Of a DNA stretch of 64,000 bases, positions 43,855 through 51,943 are shown piece after piece; the first letter of the stretch is position 1; each line of letters opens with the position of its first letter. This DNA is from Alistipes senegalensis. Lineage in GTDB: Bacteria > Bacillota > Clostridia > Oscillospirales > Ruminococcaceae. The DNA is taken from contig JAMPEF010000001.1 of NCBI GenBank assembly GCA_023665275.1, positions 415,841 to 479,840 on the forward strand, written 5' to 3'. The position numbers and the translations under genes are program-made. The notes beneath the pieces are model-generated. The model was not told where the DNA came from. It saw only the letters and a program-made list of their open reading frames with translations, and made no database searches.

Positions 43855-43889
43855 CAAAAAATTTCACGTTCCCGAAAAGAAACGTAAAA
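43855..43889 (-). terminator. Terminator of the TerY-P-type cluster
   Basis: On the minus strand TTTTACGTT pairs with AACGTGAAA (one wobble; 43889-43862) and is followed by a T-run. Confidence 0.7.
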
Positions 43890-43898
43890 TCAGTAATT

Positions 43899-44363
43899 TT
43901 ATACAACAGGGCTGTAGAAACAAACCTTATTTTTACCGTTATTCTTGGACATGAACATAGCTTTTTCAGAACATCTGAGAATTTCTTCAGCTTCGGAGGC
44001 GTCACGTGGGAACATGGCAACACCGATACTTGACGAAACACCGACAGTGTTTCCGTCAACAGTGACAGGTATATTAAAAATACTCTGCACTCTGCCGACA
44101 AAATTAATAATATCCTGATTGCTGTTGTTTGCGCCTAAGATTATGGCAAATTCGTCACCGGTAATTCTTGCGGCAAAATCATTATCTGAAACAATTTCTT
44201 CAATTCTTTCGGCATACGTCTTTATAAGTTCGTCGCCTGCGGCAAGACCGTATATATCATTTACTCTGCGGAAATCGTCAAGATTGATGCATATAACAGC
44301 ACATTGCGTGTTCTGTGAAATATTTCCTTCAAGATTTTCCATAAAAAGATGTCTGTTAGGCAT
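43899..44363 (-). CDS. Stand-alone GGDEF domain (possible diguanylate cyclase)
   Basis: A 154-residue protein that is only a GGDEF domain, without membrane or sensor parts. The metal-site residues are in NLDDFRRVNDIYG and the signature loop is ITGDEFAIIL (TGDEF instead of GGDEF, still compatible with activity). The annotated ATG begins at MPNRHLF, inside the motif that normally reads LTGLPNR. The missing QIT part is encoded upstream in the same frame but without a start codon, next to an 11-codon upstream frame (see findings). It lies 39 bases after the PP2C gene as last gene of the cluster. It could make or bind c-di-GMP or a related dinucleotide; an unproven role. Confidence 0.7.
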   Translation of the reverse strand: MPNRHLFMENLEGNISQNTQCAVICINLDDFRRVNDIYGLAAGDELIKTYAERIEEIVSDNDFAARITGDEFAIILGANNSNQDIINFVGRVQSIFNIPVTVDGNTVGVSSSIGVAMFPRDASEAEEILRCSEKAMFMSKNNGKNKVCFYSPVV

Positions 44364-44402
44364 CTGTGTAATTTGATTTATTTTCCATAATTAAACCCTG
44401 TT

Positions 44403-45371
44403 CTATTCCGCTAAATTTTCTTCATATTCATAACGTGCGTTATTCATGGAATTTTTAAGCCTTTGTTTTTCCATACGTGCCTTGTGTTCCGCCTTACGCA
44501 TGGAAGCGTGAATTTTGTTTACTTCAACCTGTTCTTTCAGGTCTTCCAGCTTTTCCGCAAGGACTTCACAATCAAATACGCACGCAAGGGAAGTATCGTC
44601 CTGAGTACCGCTCTGCGCTCTCTTTGAAAGATTCTTACGTATAGACGGACTGAATGCATCTATTTTTATAAGCTGATTTGCAAGTATGCTGTGATAATCA
44701 AGGAAATCTTCATCACTTCTGAATGATGTATAGAGACCATCCGTTGAAACGAAAACAGCCACAGGCTTTTCATCAATAGAATAAAAACTATGAAAATAAT
44801 TTATAGCCTGACTATTGCACATAGAGGCGGTAACATTTGCGGGGGCGCTCTCTTCATAGGCTATAGGCATTTCGGCGGCGGCGTCATCACAAATCAGGAC
44901 AAGACTGCCGTCACCTATCTGAGTACCGAAAGTAAATTTTCTGCCCATAACCGCAACAATAAGAGTAGTGCCATAAACGGATTCAACTTTTATACGTCTG
45001 AATTCCTTTTCAGTGAATTTTTCCCTTTCCTTGTCGGTATAGGGATTGTGTGTATAATGATGTATAACAAGTCTGTTCCAGCGTGAAATGATATTCTTTT
45101 CAATTTTTTTGATTACACCATCAGGGTCATTCAAAAAACTTTCCTCAAAGGCGTCAGGATTTCTGTAAAATTCCTCAACTGCATCGAGTGCCGCTTTTAC
45201 AGCCATTTCAGAACCTTTGTCGCTCCTGAAATGCTTTTTACTTCCGTGACCATCCGCAACAATGGCAATACTGTAATTTTCATATATTCTGAACACCGAT
45301 GAATCCTGACAAACAGTACCGTTTGTAATATGGCTTGCTCCGATAACGGTATGCGAAAAACCATTAAACAT
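44403..45371 (-). CDS. PP2C-family protein phosphatase of a TerY-P-type triad
   Basis: A 322-residue metal-dependent Ser/Thr phosphatase. Metal-site motifs are IVADGHGSKKH (D40-G41), TQIGDGSL, STDGLYTSF and the final Asp in QDDTSLACVFD. A C-terminal coiled coil (about 275-322, rich in Lys/Arg/Glu) may mediate assembly. AAGGAG is about 9 bases before the ATG. It follows the vWA gene by 35 bases. The expected job is to remove phosphates placed by the neighbouring kinase. Confidence 0.88.
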   Translation of the reverse strand: MFNGFSHTVIGASHITNGTVCQDSSVFRIYENYSIAIVADGHGSKKHFRSDKGSEMAVKAALDAVEEFYRNPDAFEESFLNDPDGVIKKIEKNIISRWNRLVIHHYTHNPYTDKEREKFTEKEFRRIKVESVYGTTLIVAVMGRKFTFGTQIGDGSLVLICDDAAAEMPIAYEESAPANVTASMCNSQAINYFHSFYSIDEKPVAVFVSTDGLYTSFRSDEDFLDYHSILANQLIKIDAFSPSIRKNLSKRAQSGTQDDTSLACVFDCEVLAEKLEDLKEQVEVNKIHASMRKAEHKARMEKQRLKNSMNNARYEYEENLAE

Positions 45372-45406
45372 TTATAAGCACTCCTTTCGGTCAGTACATA
45401 GACGTA

Positions 45407-46231
45407 TTACCAGCCTGAATCGAAAGGTACTGAATCCGGATAATCCTGTGATTTAACCAAATCCTGAATCTGCTGACCGAGCATTTTCTGCTTAGCTGCA
45501 TAAACGTCCTGTGCGCTGAGTTCATGACTTGTATCGTCGGCAAGAGTCATACTCTTACTGCCTATCTGTGAAGAAGTAACAGCGATAATTTTAATCATCT
45601 GTGCAAGCTGTCCGCCTGAATAAGCGTGTACAACTGTATCTTTAGTGCCGGTAAATTCAGCTAACATATCATCGTTAGCCTCCTTGCCTATACCAAGTGC
45701 GGCTTTAAGTCCGAATTTATACCAACTGTTCTTCTGGAGCGCCTCAAGACCTGCTTTGTAGTCATCGGACGGGTAACCGTCGGTCATAAGGAATATAACC
45801 GGTGCAAATGACAGTGACGGTGAACTTAAAAAACTGTTTCTTGACATTCTGATAGAAAGTTCCCTGAAAGCCTCACCCATACTTGTTACGCCGTCGGCTC
45901 TTAAACGTGTCCACTCAAAATCTTCAATTGAAACCGGTTCGGAATACATCCACATAACGCTGTTTGAGAACGTAAGCACAGCAACTTTAACGTCAGTATC
46001 CGCTTCACCTACACGGCGGATTTCCGGAATAAGTTCCTCCATAACGGTATTAAGTTCGCCCATTTTAGTGCCTTTCATACTTCCTGACGTATCAATCAGA
46101 AAGAATATAACAAGGCTCTTTTTTGAGACGCTTGTCGCACTGAGCGGGTCATCGTCGTCAAAATCAAGCATATTGTCGAAGTCATCGCCTGTTGGCATTT
46201 TTACTTCATTTTCATTCATATCTTTGCTCAT
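45407..46231 (-). CDS. TerY-like von Willebrand factor A domain protein
   Basis: A 274-residue cytosolic vWA protein. An acidic N-terminal tail (about 1-36) precedes the domain. The metal-ion-dependent adhesion site is intact: DTSGS at 47-51, T116 in GVTSMGEA and D151 in MTDGYPSDD. Proteins of this type (TerY) pair with a kinase and a PP2C phosphatase in tellurite-resistance-associated and other stress systems, acting as metal-dependent scaffolds. GGGAG precedes the ATG by about 10 bases. It sits between the kinase and PP2C genes. Confidence 0.88.
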   Translation of the reverse strand: MSKDMNENEVKMPTGDDFDNMLDFDDDDPLSATSVSKKSLVIFFLIDTSGSMKGTKMGELNTVMEELIPEIRRVGEADTDVKVAVLTFSNSVMWMYSEPVSIEDFEWTRLRADGVTSMGEAFRELSIRMSRNSFLSSPSLSFAPVIFLMTDGYPSDDYKAGLEALQKNSWYKFGLKAALGIGKEANDDMLAEFTGTKDTVVHAYSGGQLAQMIKIIAVTSSQIGSKSMTLADDTSHELSAQDVYAAKQKMLGQQIQDLVKSQDYPDSVPFDSGW

Positions 46232-46285
46232 AATTTACATACTCCCTTTCATATCCATTGTGAACCACCTATTAAACTTACAAGT

Positions 46286-47629
46286 TTAAATATGTGCATT
46301 TACATCACCGAAATCAATTTCAAGACCTTTCCATAAGGGGAAACCTTTTCCGTGTGCTATATCATAAAAAACGCCATCAGGCATTTTTACACGCCATGTT
46401 CTGCCGGAACTGTTCTTTATACCAAGCATACCAGGTTTCAGCTTATTTTCAACCAGTTCACCCACAACAGTATGAAAATCATCAGAACGTGGGTTTATTT
46501 CACATTCATAGAACTTACTGCCGACATACAGCGGTATACGATAATCACGGCTGCTGAATGCAAGACTGACATATTCAGAGCCACATTTAGGGCATCTGAA
46601 TGTTGTATCATCCAGCTTTTCAAACATTGAGGTAAAGTTTGCTCTTCCGCACGTACATACGATTATTTCAGAGCGAAGTCTTATAAAGAGCTTCTGCCAT
46701 TCATTTTCGATAATGCGCTTGTTAGGTTCTCTTATACCTGTAGTGAATGAACGGATAAACGCCTCACGGACATAAGCGGGATAAATTCTCCAGAACTTTA
46801 TAACATTATCATGTATTCCACGAACAGGACGATTTGAAGTATCGTCAGGGTCATAGACAAATACGGCTTGCTGTCCGTAATGCTTGAGTTCAGAAGTCTC
46901 AGTCAGACAGACATCTTTTACTACTTTTTCGCCTTCCATTGGGTCACCACGGAAAAGAAGTTTGAAAAGTACAACCGCAAGAGAATATTTATCGGTCTGT
47001 ACGTTAGGCTTTGCAACACCTCTTACTACTTCAGGAGCCATATAACCAGGTTTACCACCAATACCGAAGTTACTGCCGTCCGGAGCGATATTATCACAGT
47101 CACATACAAGAATATCACCGGTATTTACATTGATAAAGAAACCGCCGTCATTCAGGTCCTGATAGCTCTTTCCTGCACGGTGGAGCTGTCGGAATGCATT
47201 TACTATATTGATTACAGCCGTAACCATGGCGTAAAGACTTGCAAACTGTACGGAAACTTTATTGGCACGTCCTGTGAGTTCGTCAATGTCAAGTCTGTAA
47301 GTATTGAGAATATCAACGAATGAATCATAGCCCTGTGGGCGTAAATCCATTATGTAGCCGAAAGTTCCAAGTTCGTTTTCTTTAGTGAGGTACTTAGGCC
47401 AGAGGAATTTTTCACTTGGTGCGCCGTCCTTGATATTGTTTTCAATATTCTTTCTGAACGCTCTGGCATTTTTTATCTTGTCGACATCATACCATTTAAG
47501 AGCATAGTCTATGCCGTTGAAATCAACAAGATAAACTATACCCTGACCACCGCTGCCAAGAATCTTTTTGACAGTAGCAGCACCGCCATATTCCATTTCA
47601 ACCTGTTCGCCAATTTTTAATTCTATCAA
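46286..47629 (-). CDS. Atypical Ser/Thr kinase with C-terminal zinc ribbon (TerY-P-type)
   Basis: A 447-residue protein kinase-like protein. The glycine loop is GSGGQG (25-30), the ATP lysine is K45 (YALKWY), and the catalytic loop is altered to YQDLNDGGFF with D158 kept. The DFG position reads CDCDN, and APE is at 198-200. The usual Lys and Asn of the catalytic loop are replaced, as in the TerY-associated kinase group. A zinc ribbon (C325, C327, C346, C349) and a beta-rich C-terminal domain follow. Cytosolic. It should phosphorylate a partner in this cluster, possibly the vWA or zinc-ribbon/LRR protein. The residual activity is uncertain. Confidence 0.85.
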   Translation of the reverse strand: MIELKIGEQVEMEYGGAATVKKILGSGGQGIVYLVDFNGIDYALKWYDVDKIKNARAFRKNIENNIKDGAPSEKFLWPKYLTKENELGTFGYIMDLRPQGYDSFVDILNTYRLDIDELTGRANKVSVQFASLYAMVTAVINIVNAFRQLHRAGKSYQDLNDGGFFINVNTGDILVCDCDNIAPDGSNFGIGGKPGYMAPEVVRGVAKPNVQTDKYSLAVVLFKLLFRGDPMEGEKVVKDVCLTETSELKHYGQQAVFVYDPDDTSNRPVRGIHDNVIKFWRIYPAYVREAFIRSFTTGIREPNKRIIENEWQKLFIRLRSEIIVCTCGRANFTSMFEKLDDTTFRCPKCGSEYVSLAFSSRDYRIPLYVGSKFYECEINPRSDDFHTVVGELVENKLKPGMLGIKNSSGRTWRVKMPDGVFYDIAHGKGFPLWKGLEIDFGDVNAHI

Positions 47630-47656
47630 TTATATTCAGTCCTTTCTGAGATTATT

Positions 47657-48775
47657 TTATGAATTTATTCGGCTGAAAGGCGTACCCTTTGCAACCGTTT
47701 CAACTTTAATATTATTTGCCATACAGTAGCGGTGAACGTATGAATTTTCATAACATTTTATAACAAGGGAAAGGCAGTTTGCAAAAGCTCCCTCATCTAT
47801 AAACTTGATATTTTCGGAAAGAAACAGTTTACGGAGCTTTTCACAGCCTGAAAAAGCCTCCTTGCCTATACTGCTTACACTTTCCGGAATATCTATTATT
47901 TCAAGACTATGGCAGAAAGAAAAAGTATTGTCTTCAATTTCAAACACGCCGTCGGGAAGCCTGACAATAGTCAGCTTACCGCATGACTGGAACGCACCTA
48001 ATTTTATAACCTGAACGGATTCAGGAATTTCAACACTTTTAAGGCGCTTACATTCTGAAAAGGCATATTCACCTATACTTACAAGAGTAGAGGGAAGTTC
48101 AATAGTTTTCATAAAGCCGAAACCATCAAAAGCGAAACTATCAAGTTTGTTATAGCCCTCCGGAACTTTTACATTTCCTTTAAGCCTTGATTTAGCAGCC
48201 TCACCCTTAGTGAAGACTTTTTCAAACATAGGCATGGGAGCTTTTCTGACAGATTTTGCCTGTGAACCATTCATATTTGTATTGCCACCGGCAGAAGCAC
48301 CCATTACGCCTGCTCCACCTGAACCCATTCCGGACTGAGCCGGAGCGGATTTCGGCTTATCGGCAAGTTTCGGTTTATATTCCCAGCCAAGCATATAAGT
48401 AAAGCATACTATGACAAATTCGGCGGCATTGTCAGAAAGGAACATTTCAGAAAGCATATATTCCCTTGCTTTCATGATGGCTATTGACTGCTGTTCACTT
48501 TCCCTGAGCATATTTGCAAGTATACCAGCCTGAAGCATATTTCTTAACAAACGACATTCCTTTTCATATTCGGGGATATAATCCCTCAGCAGTGAAACAA
48601 ATTTATGTGAATCCTTTACAATATCCTGACCATGTTCAGTAATCATTGACTTCAGAGCACGTTTTATATCAACAGTATTTTCAAATCCCGCAACATTACG
48701 TGAAACAGGTGTTCCGCATTTAAGGCATACTTCGGCATTCGGGCTGACTTCATTTCGACATCTCTCACAGAGCAT
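47657..48775 (-). CDS. Zinc-ribbon and leucine-rich-repeat (BspA-like) protein
   Basis: A 372-residue protein with no signal peptide. It starts with a zinc ribbon (CERCRNEVSPNAEVCLKCG). A helical domain (about 25-140) and a Gly/Met/Ser-rich linker follow, then five LRR_5 repeats (about 200-350, such as LVSIGEYAFSECKRLKSVEI). LRR_5 repeats are usual on secreted surface proteins, so a cytosolic version joined to a zinc ribbon is notable. The ATG at 48775 has AGGAGGAG upstream; the longer frame to 48904 runs through the promoter area and is rejected. First gene of the kinase/vWA/PP2C operon, so it probably supplies ligand or substrate recognition. Confidence 0.78.
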   Translation of the reverse strand: MLCERCRNEVSPNAEVCLKCGTPVSRNVAGFENTVDIKRALKSMITEHGQDIVKDSHKFVSLLRDYIPEYEKECRLLRNMLQAGILANMLRESEQQSIAIMKAREYMLSEMFLSDNAAEFVIVCFTYMLGWEYKPKLADKPKSAPAQSGMGSGGAGVMGASAGGNTNMNGSQAKSVRKAPMPMFEKVFTKGEAAKSRLKGNVKVPEGYNKLDSFAFDGFGFMKTIELPSTLVSIGEYAFSECKRLKSVEIPESVQVIKLGAFQSCGKLTIVRLPDGVFEIEDNTFSFCHSLEIIDIPESVSSIGKEAFSGCEKLRKLFLSENIKFIDEGAFANCLSLVIKCYENSYVHRYCMANNIKVETVAKGTPFSRINS

Positions 48776-49189
48776 AATAACTCCTCCTATTACATGGGTA
48801 AATTTTATTCCTGAATTTATTTTTGCAACATAGTATAATAATTTAATCAACGCCGATAGTTCAAAGGCGTGGAATGGAATCAAAAGATTATACAGATTCC
48901 GCATATAAAAGTGAATATAATATCACCTATTATTGAAGTATAACACGTATCTGAAAAAAAGTCAAGAGTTAGCAAAGATTTTAATCAAATTTTTATGTTT
49001 GTTACAAAAATATAACTCAAAGTATATGCATAACACAAAAAAATCAGGACTTTGTATAATAATTTATTTAAAATTTATTGAAAATTATCTTGAAATCTTC
49101 AGGCGCATATGCTATAATTAATATGGATAAATAATGTCAGTCAGTCCCTGTGATTCAGGGAACTACTTTCAAGGAGGTTTTAAACAGAA
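48776..49189. promoter_or_regulatory. Divergent control region between the TerY-P-type cluster and the binding-protein pair
   Basis: On the plus strand TTGAAA (49090-49095) and TATAAT (49113-49118) with a 17-base spacer drive the binding-protein gene. Its leader holds a small hairpin, TCCCTG (49145-49150) with CAGGGA (49156-49161). On the minus strand TTGAAC (48864-48859) and TATTAT (48840-48835), spacer 18, may drive the cluster. A hairpin ACGCC/GGCGT lies near 48850-48870. The middle (48930-49090) is AT-rich with no further signal seen. Confidence 0.55.
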
Positions 49190-50194
49190 ATGAAAAAAAA
49201 TAAAAAAAAGCTGGTGAGAGTTATTGCTCTCGGAGTGCTGGCAGCTTCATTTATTCTTGCAGGCGGTTGCGGAGATAATAAAGATGACCATCACATAGCT
49301 GTCATATGCAAGAGCAGTGACGAATACTGGAAATCCGCAAAAAAAGGGGCAGAAGACGCCGGTGAGGAAATGGGTATAAAAATAATTTACAACGCTCCGG
49401 ATAAAGAGGATGTTTCTGAACAGGTGAAGTATGTCAACAACGCTATAGCAGATAAGGCAGATGTTATTGTAATAGCTCCGGTTCAGGACAGCGACGAATT
49501 AGCCGACGCTCTCAAAAAGGCAAAAAGTAATAACATAAGCGTAATTGTAATTGATTCAGATATGCGTGAAGAAGTCCGTGAATCGTGCATAAGCACAAAC
49601 AATACTTACGGCGGTGCTATTTCCGCACGTAAATTAGCTGAATTTATCAACAACAGAGGCGATATAGGTATAATAACACACGCTCCTACTTCTGCAACGG
49701 CTATTGAACGTAAAAACGGTTTCATTAAACAGATTGATGAATATAACGCTGAAAATGAAACGCCTTTACTCAATGTCGTTGCAACAGAAAACGGTGATGG
49801 TGATATTCAGCAGTCAAAAGATGCCGCCATTAAACTTATAAATGACAATCCCGACTTAAAGGCAATTTTTGCCACCAATCAGGGCGGAACTATCGGGGCT
49901 TGCATGGCTGTTGATGAACTTGATAAAGCTGATTCCGTACAGGTTGTAGGTTTTGATTCTTTCAGCAAGGGCGACGGTTACGAAAGTGCAGAAAGTTATA
50001 CCGATTCCGGTATACTTGATGGCTTTATAGTTCAGAACCCCTATAATATGGGCTATCTTGGTGTAAGATACGCAAAGGATATTATGGACGGTCAGACTAT
50101 CGCCACCGCTATAGATACCGGCGCAACTCTTGTAACTAAAGACAATCTCCATGACAGCGATGTACAGCTTATCATGAATCCTATGGGCAATTGA
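49190..50194 (+). CDS. Orphan sugar-type substrate-binding lipoprotein
   Basis: A 334-residue periplasmic-binding-protein-like lipoprotein of the type I sugar/autoinducer group (RbsB, LuxP-like). The signal peptide ends in ILAGGC with the lipid cysteine at 27. The two-lobe fold is visible from HHIAVICKSSDEYWKSAKKG to the second lobe (AIFATNQGGTIGACMAVDEL). No ABC permease or ATPase is adjacent. It is followed after 15 bases by a membrane GGDEF protein, which suggests sensing rather than uptake. AAGGAGG precedes the ATG by about 12 bases. Confidence 0.88.
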   Translation: MKKNKKKLVRVIALGVLAASFILAGGCGDNKDDHHIAVICKSSDEYWKSAKKGAEDAGEEMGIKIIYNAPDKEDVSEQVKYVNNAIADKADVIVIAPVQDSDELADALKKAKSNNISVIVIDSDMREEVRESCISTNNTYGGAISARKLAEFINNRGDIGIITHAPTSATAIERKNGFIKQIDEYNAENETPLLNVVATENGDGDIQQSKDAAIKLINDNPDLKAIFATNQGGTIGACMAVDELDKADSVQVVGFDSFSKGDGYESAESYTDSGILDGFIVQNPYNMGYLGVRYAKDIMDGQTIATAIDTGATLVTKDNLHDSDVQLIMNPMGN

Positions 50195-50209
50195 CGGAGG
50201 TAATTTGAA

Positions 50210-51430
50210 ATGGCTAAAAAATATAACAATATCAACAGCAACGCTTATAACGGCTCGAAAACACAGAAAAATTTTACTGTTGCATATATCGTAATTCTTG
50301 TTATAATGATTATCAATATCCTTGACAGTTCAATTGTTTTCCTCAACGGAAGGCGTGTATATGACCGAAATATGAACTCACTACAACATATGTCAACCAT
50401 AAGTGAAGAACTGCTCAGCGTAAACCGTGAAGTACTTATTATCGTCTCCGGTATTGGTAACCCTATGTCAAGTGTAAATAATATTCATAACTCTTACGAT
50501 GTTATCCGCAAGAAAATGAAAGAATATGAAGAACTCGAGCACTCAGAACTTGAAACAAGACGTTACAATCATGCTAAAATGCTTGTTGAATCCTATGATA
50601 ACAAACTGCTTAATCTGGAGCATTCTTTTGCCAGTCTTGATTCACAGCAGATGAAAGATATTTATTTACAGGAAATACACCCCACACAGACAGCCGCCGT
50701 TGAAATGATTATGGCTACTCTTGAAATCGGTAAAAATGACGCTCAAGCTCTTATGTCACAGAATTCAATGTTTTTCGGTATAGGATTTATCTTCCTGTTT
50801 GTCGTGCTTATCGTCGCTGAGCTGATTGTACATTCACTTGCAAAAGCTACAAAACGTCGTATGATGCAGCTTGAAATGCAGGAAAGACAGATAGCCGCCG
50901 CCGGTCGTAAACTTGAAAGTTCAACTCAGAAAATGTACGATATTGCACTTACAAATATCCTTACCGGTATGAAAAACCGTTATGCACTTGAAAATGATAT
51001 TGCAGAACGTCTTGAAACTGACCAGTTTAACGTTGGTGTATTCGATGTTGACAATTTCCGTATGATAAACGATACATATGGCTATGAATTTGGTGATGAA
51101 TATCTTGCCGCTATCGGTGAAAGACTTATAGAAGAGTTCGGAAACATTGCAACTATATACAACATAACAAGTAATGAATTTTGCTTTATCTTCAATGATG
51201 ATATTCCGGACAGTCAGGCACAGCGCATAGCAGATAAAATACGTGCCTCAATGTCAAGCCCCGTAACTATAGAAAGTATAACGGTACAGTGTACAGCTTC
51301 CGGAAGTATATATCATTATCTCCCGAATGACTGCCTGAATGTCAGTTCGCTGCTTCTTAAAATGGATAACGTTATGCATAATGCAAAACGTAACGGCGGT
51401 AACGCTATATATGTTGTAAACAGTCTTTAA
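50210..51430 (+). CDS. Membrane sensor with degenerate GGDEF domain
   Basis: A 406-residue protein. TM1 is at about 22-45, an outer four-helix-type region spans about 46-187, TM2 is at about 188-209, a coiled coil follows, and a GGDEF domain covers about 245-406. The domain entry is normal (NILTGMKNRYAL) and the first metal residues are kept (FDVDNFRMINDTYG). The signature loop reads ITSNEFCFIF: GGDEF has become TSNEF, losing the glycine and the first acidic residue, so cyclase activity is doubtful. It may bind nucleotide or act as a scaffold. Operon with the binding lipoprotein, a likely ligand-sensing pair. Confidence 0.85.
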   Translation: MAKKYNNINSNAYNGSKTQKNFTVAYIVILVIMIINILDSSIVFLNGRRVYDRNMNSLQHMSTISEELLSVNREVLIIVSGIGNPMSSVNNIHNSYDVIRKKMKEYEELEHSELETRRYNHAKMLVESYDNKLLNLEHSFASLDSQQMKDIYLQEIHPTQTAAVEMIMATLEIGKNDAQALMSQNSMFFGIGFIFLFVVLIVAELIVHSLAKATKRRMMQLEMQERQIAAAGRKLESSTQKMYDIALTNILTGMKNRYALENDIAERLETDQFNVGVFDVDNFRMINDTYGYEFGDEYLAAIGERLIEEFGNIATIYNITSNEFCFIFNDDIPDSQAQRIADKIRASMSSPVTIESITVQCTASGSIYHYLPNDCLNVSSLLLKMDNVMHNAKRNGGNAIYVVNSL

Positions 51431-51489
51431 TTAACAGGCAAAACACAAAAAAACTCTCCTCTTTTAAACGGATACCCACATAAAAGTTT

Positions 51490-51532
51490 AGCCCTGAAGC
51501 AATTATTGATAACTGCTTCGGGGCTTGTTTTT
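51490..51532 (+). terminator. Terminator after the GGDEF sensor gene
   Basis: Twelve-base stem AGCCCTGAAGCA (51490-51501) with TGCTTCGGGGCT (51514-51525), one wobble, followed by TGTTTTTATT. Confidence 0.85.
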
Positions 51533-51626
51533 ATTATTTGATTATGTTTTTTTATCATAAGTATCAGAAATAATGCAATCAGTATAATGACATATATTAT
51601 TACTAAAACAAAATTGTAATTTGCAA

Positions 51627-51842
51627 TTATTTATTCAAGTAATATTTATTTTCTTTAGTTCTTACTAATACTCTCTGTTTTTCTAAAGTGTCATTTACTT
51701 TTTTGAAACCATCAGGGTTAATAATTCCAGCTTCTGAAAATGTTTTAGCAGTTTCTTCAGTAAAAGCACCGCATTGAGATAATTTTTTTATAATTAAGTT
51801 CTTTCGTATTAAAACTATCGGTGGAAAAAACACAATTCTCAA
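51627..51842 (-). CDS. Small unknown protein, possible winged-helix-like
   Basis: Up to 71 residues: a short hydrophobic N-terminus (FFPPIVLI), then a helix-rich basic part containing AKTFSEAGIINPDGFKKVND and a beta end TKENKYYLNK. The spacing of helices and the final strand pair resemble small winged-helix proteins of Clostridia, but I do not recognise a named family. The start is unclear: TTG at 51842, or GTG at 51833 with AAAGG at better spacing. Base composition is more AT-rich than its neighbours. It may be a remnant of a longer gene. Confidence 0.45.
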   Translation of the reverse strand: MRIVFFPPIVLIRKNLIIKKLSQCGAFTEETAKTFSEAGIINPDGFKKVNDTLEKQRVLVRTKENKYYLNK

Positions 51843-51943
51843 CGCCTTTCATTTACAAATTTTGATTTATCTTAATTATACATCAAATTAGACGTTTTGT
51901 CAATAAAAACTCTGAAATATTCCGGACTATTACAATGACAGTA

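Noticed and set aside
46868..47323. A 151-codon plus-strand frame opposite the kinase gene
   Set aside because: Antisense shadow of conserved kinase motifs; no ribosome site.
48850..49100. A small RNA or riboswitch in the divergent region
   Set aside because: Only short isolated hairpins are seen; no conserved riboswitch core was recognised.
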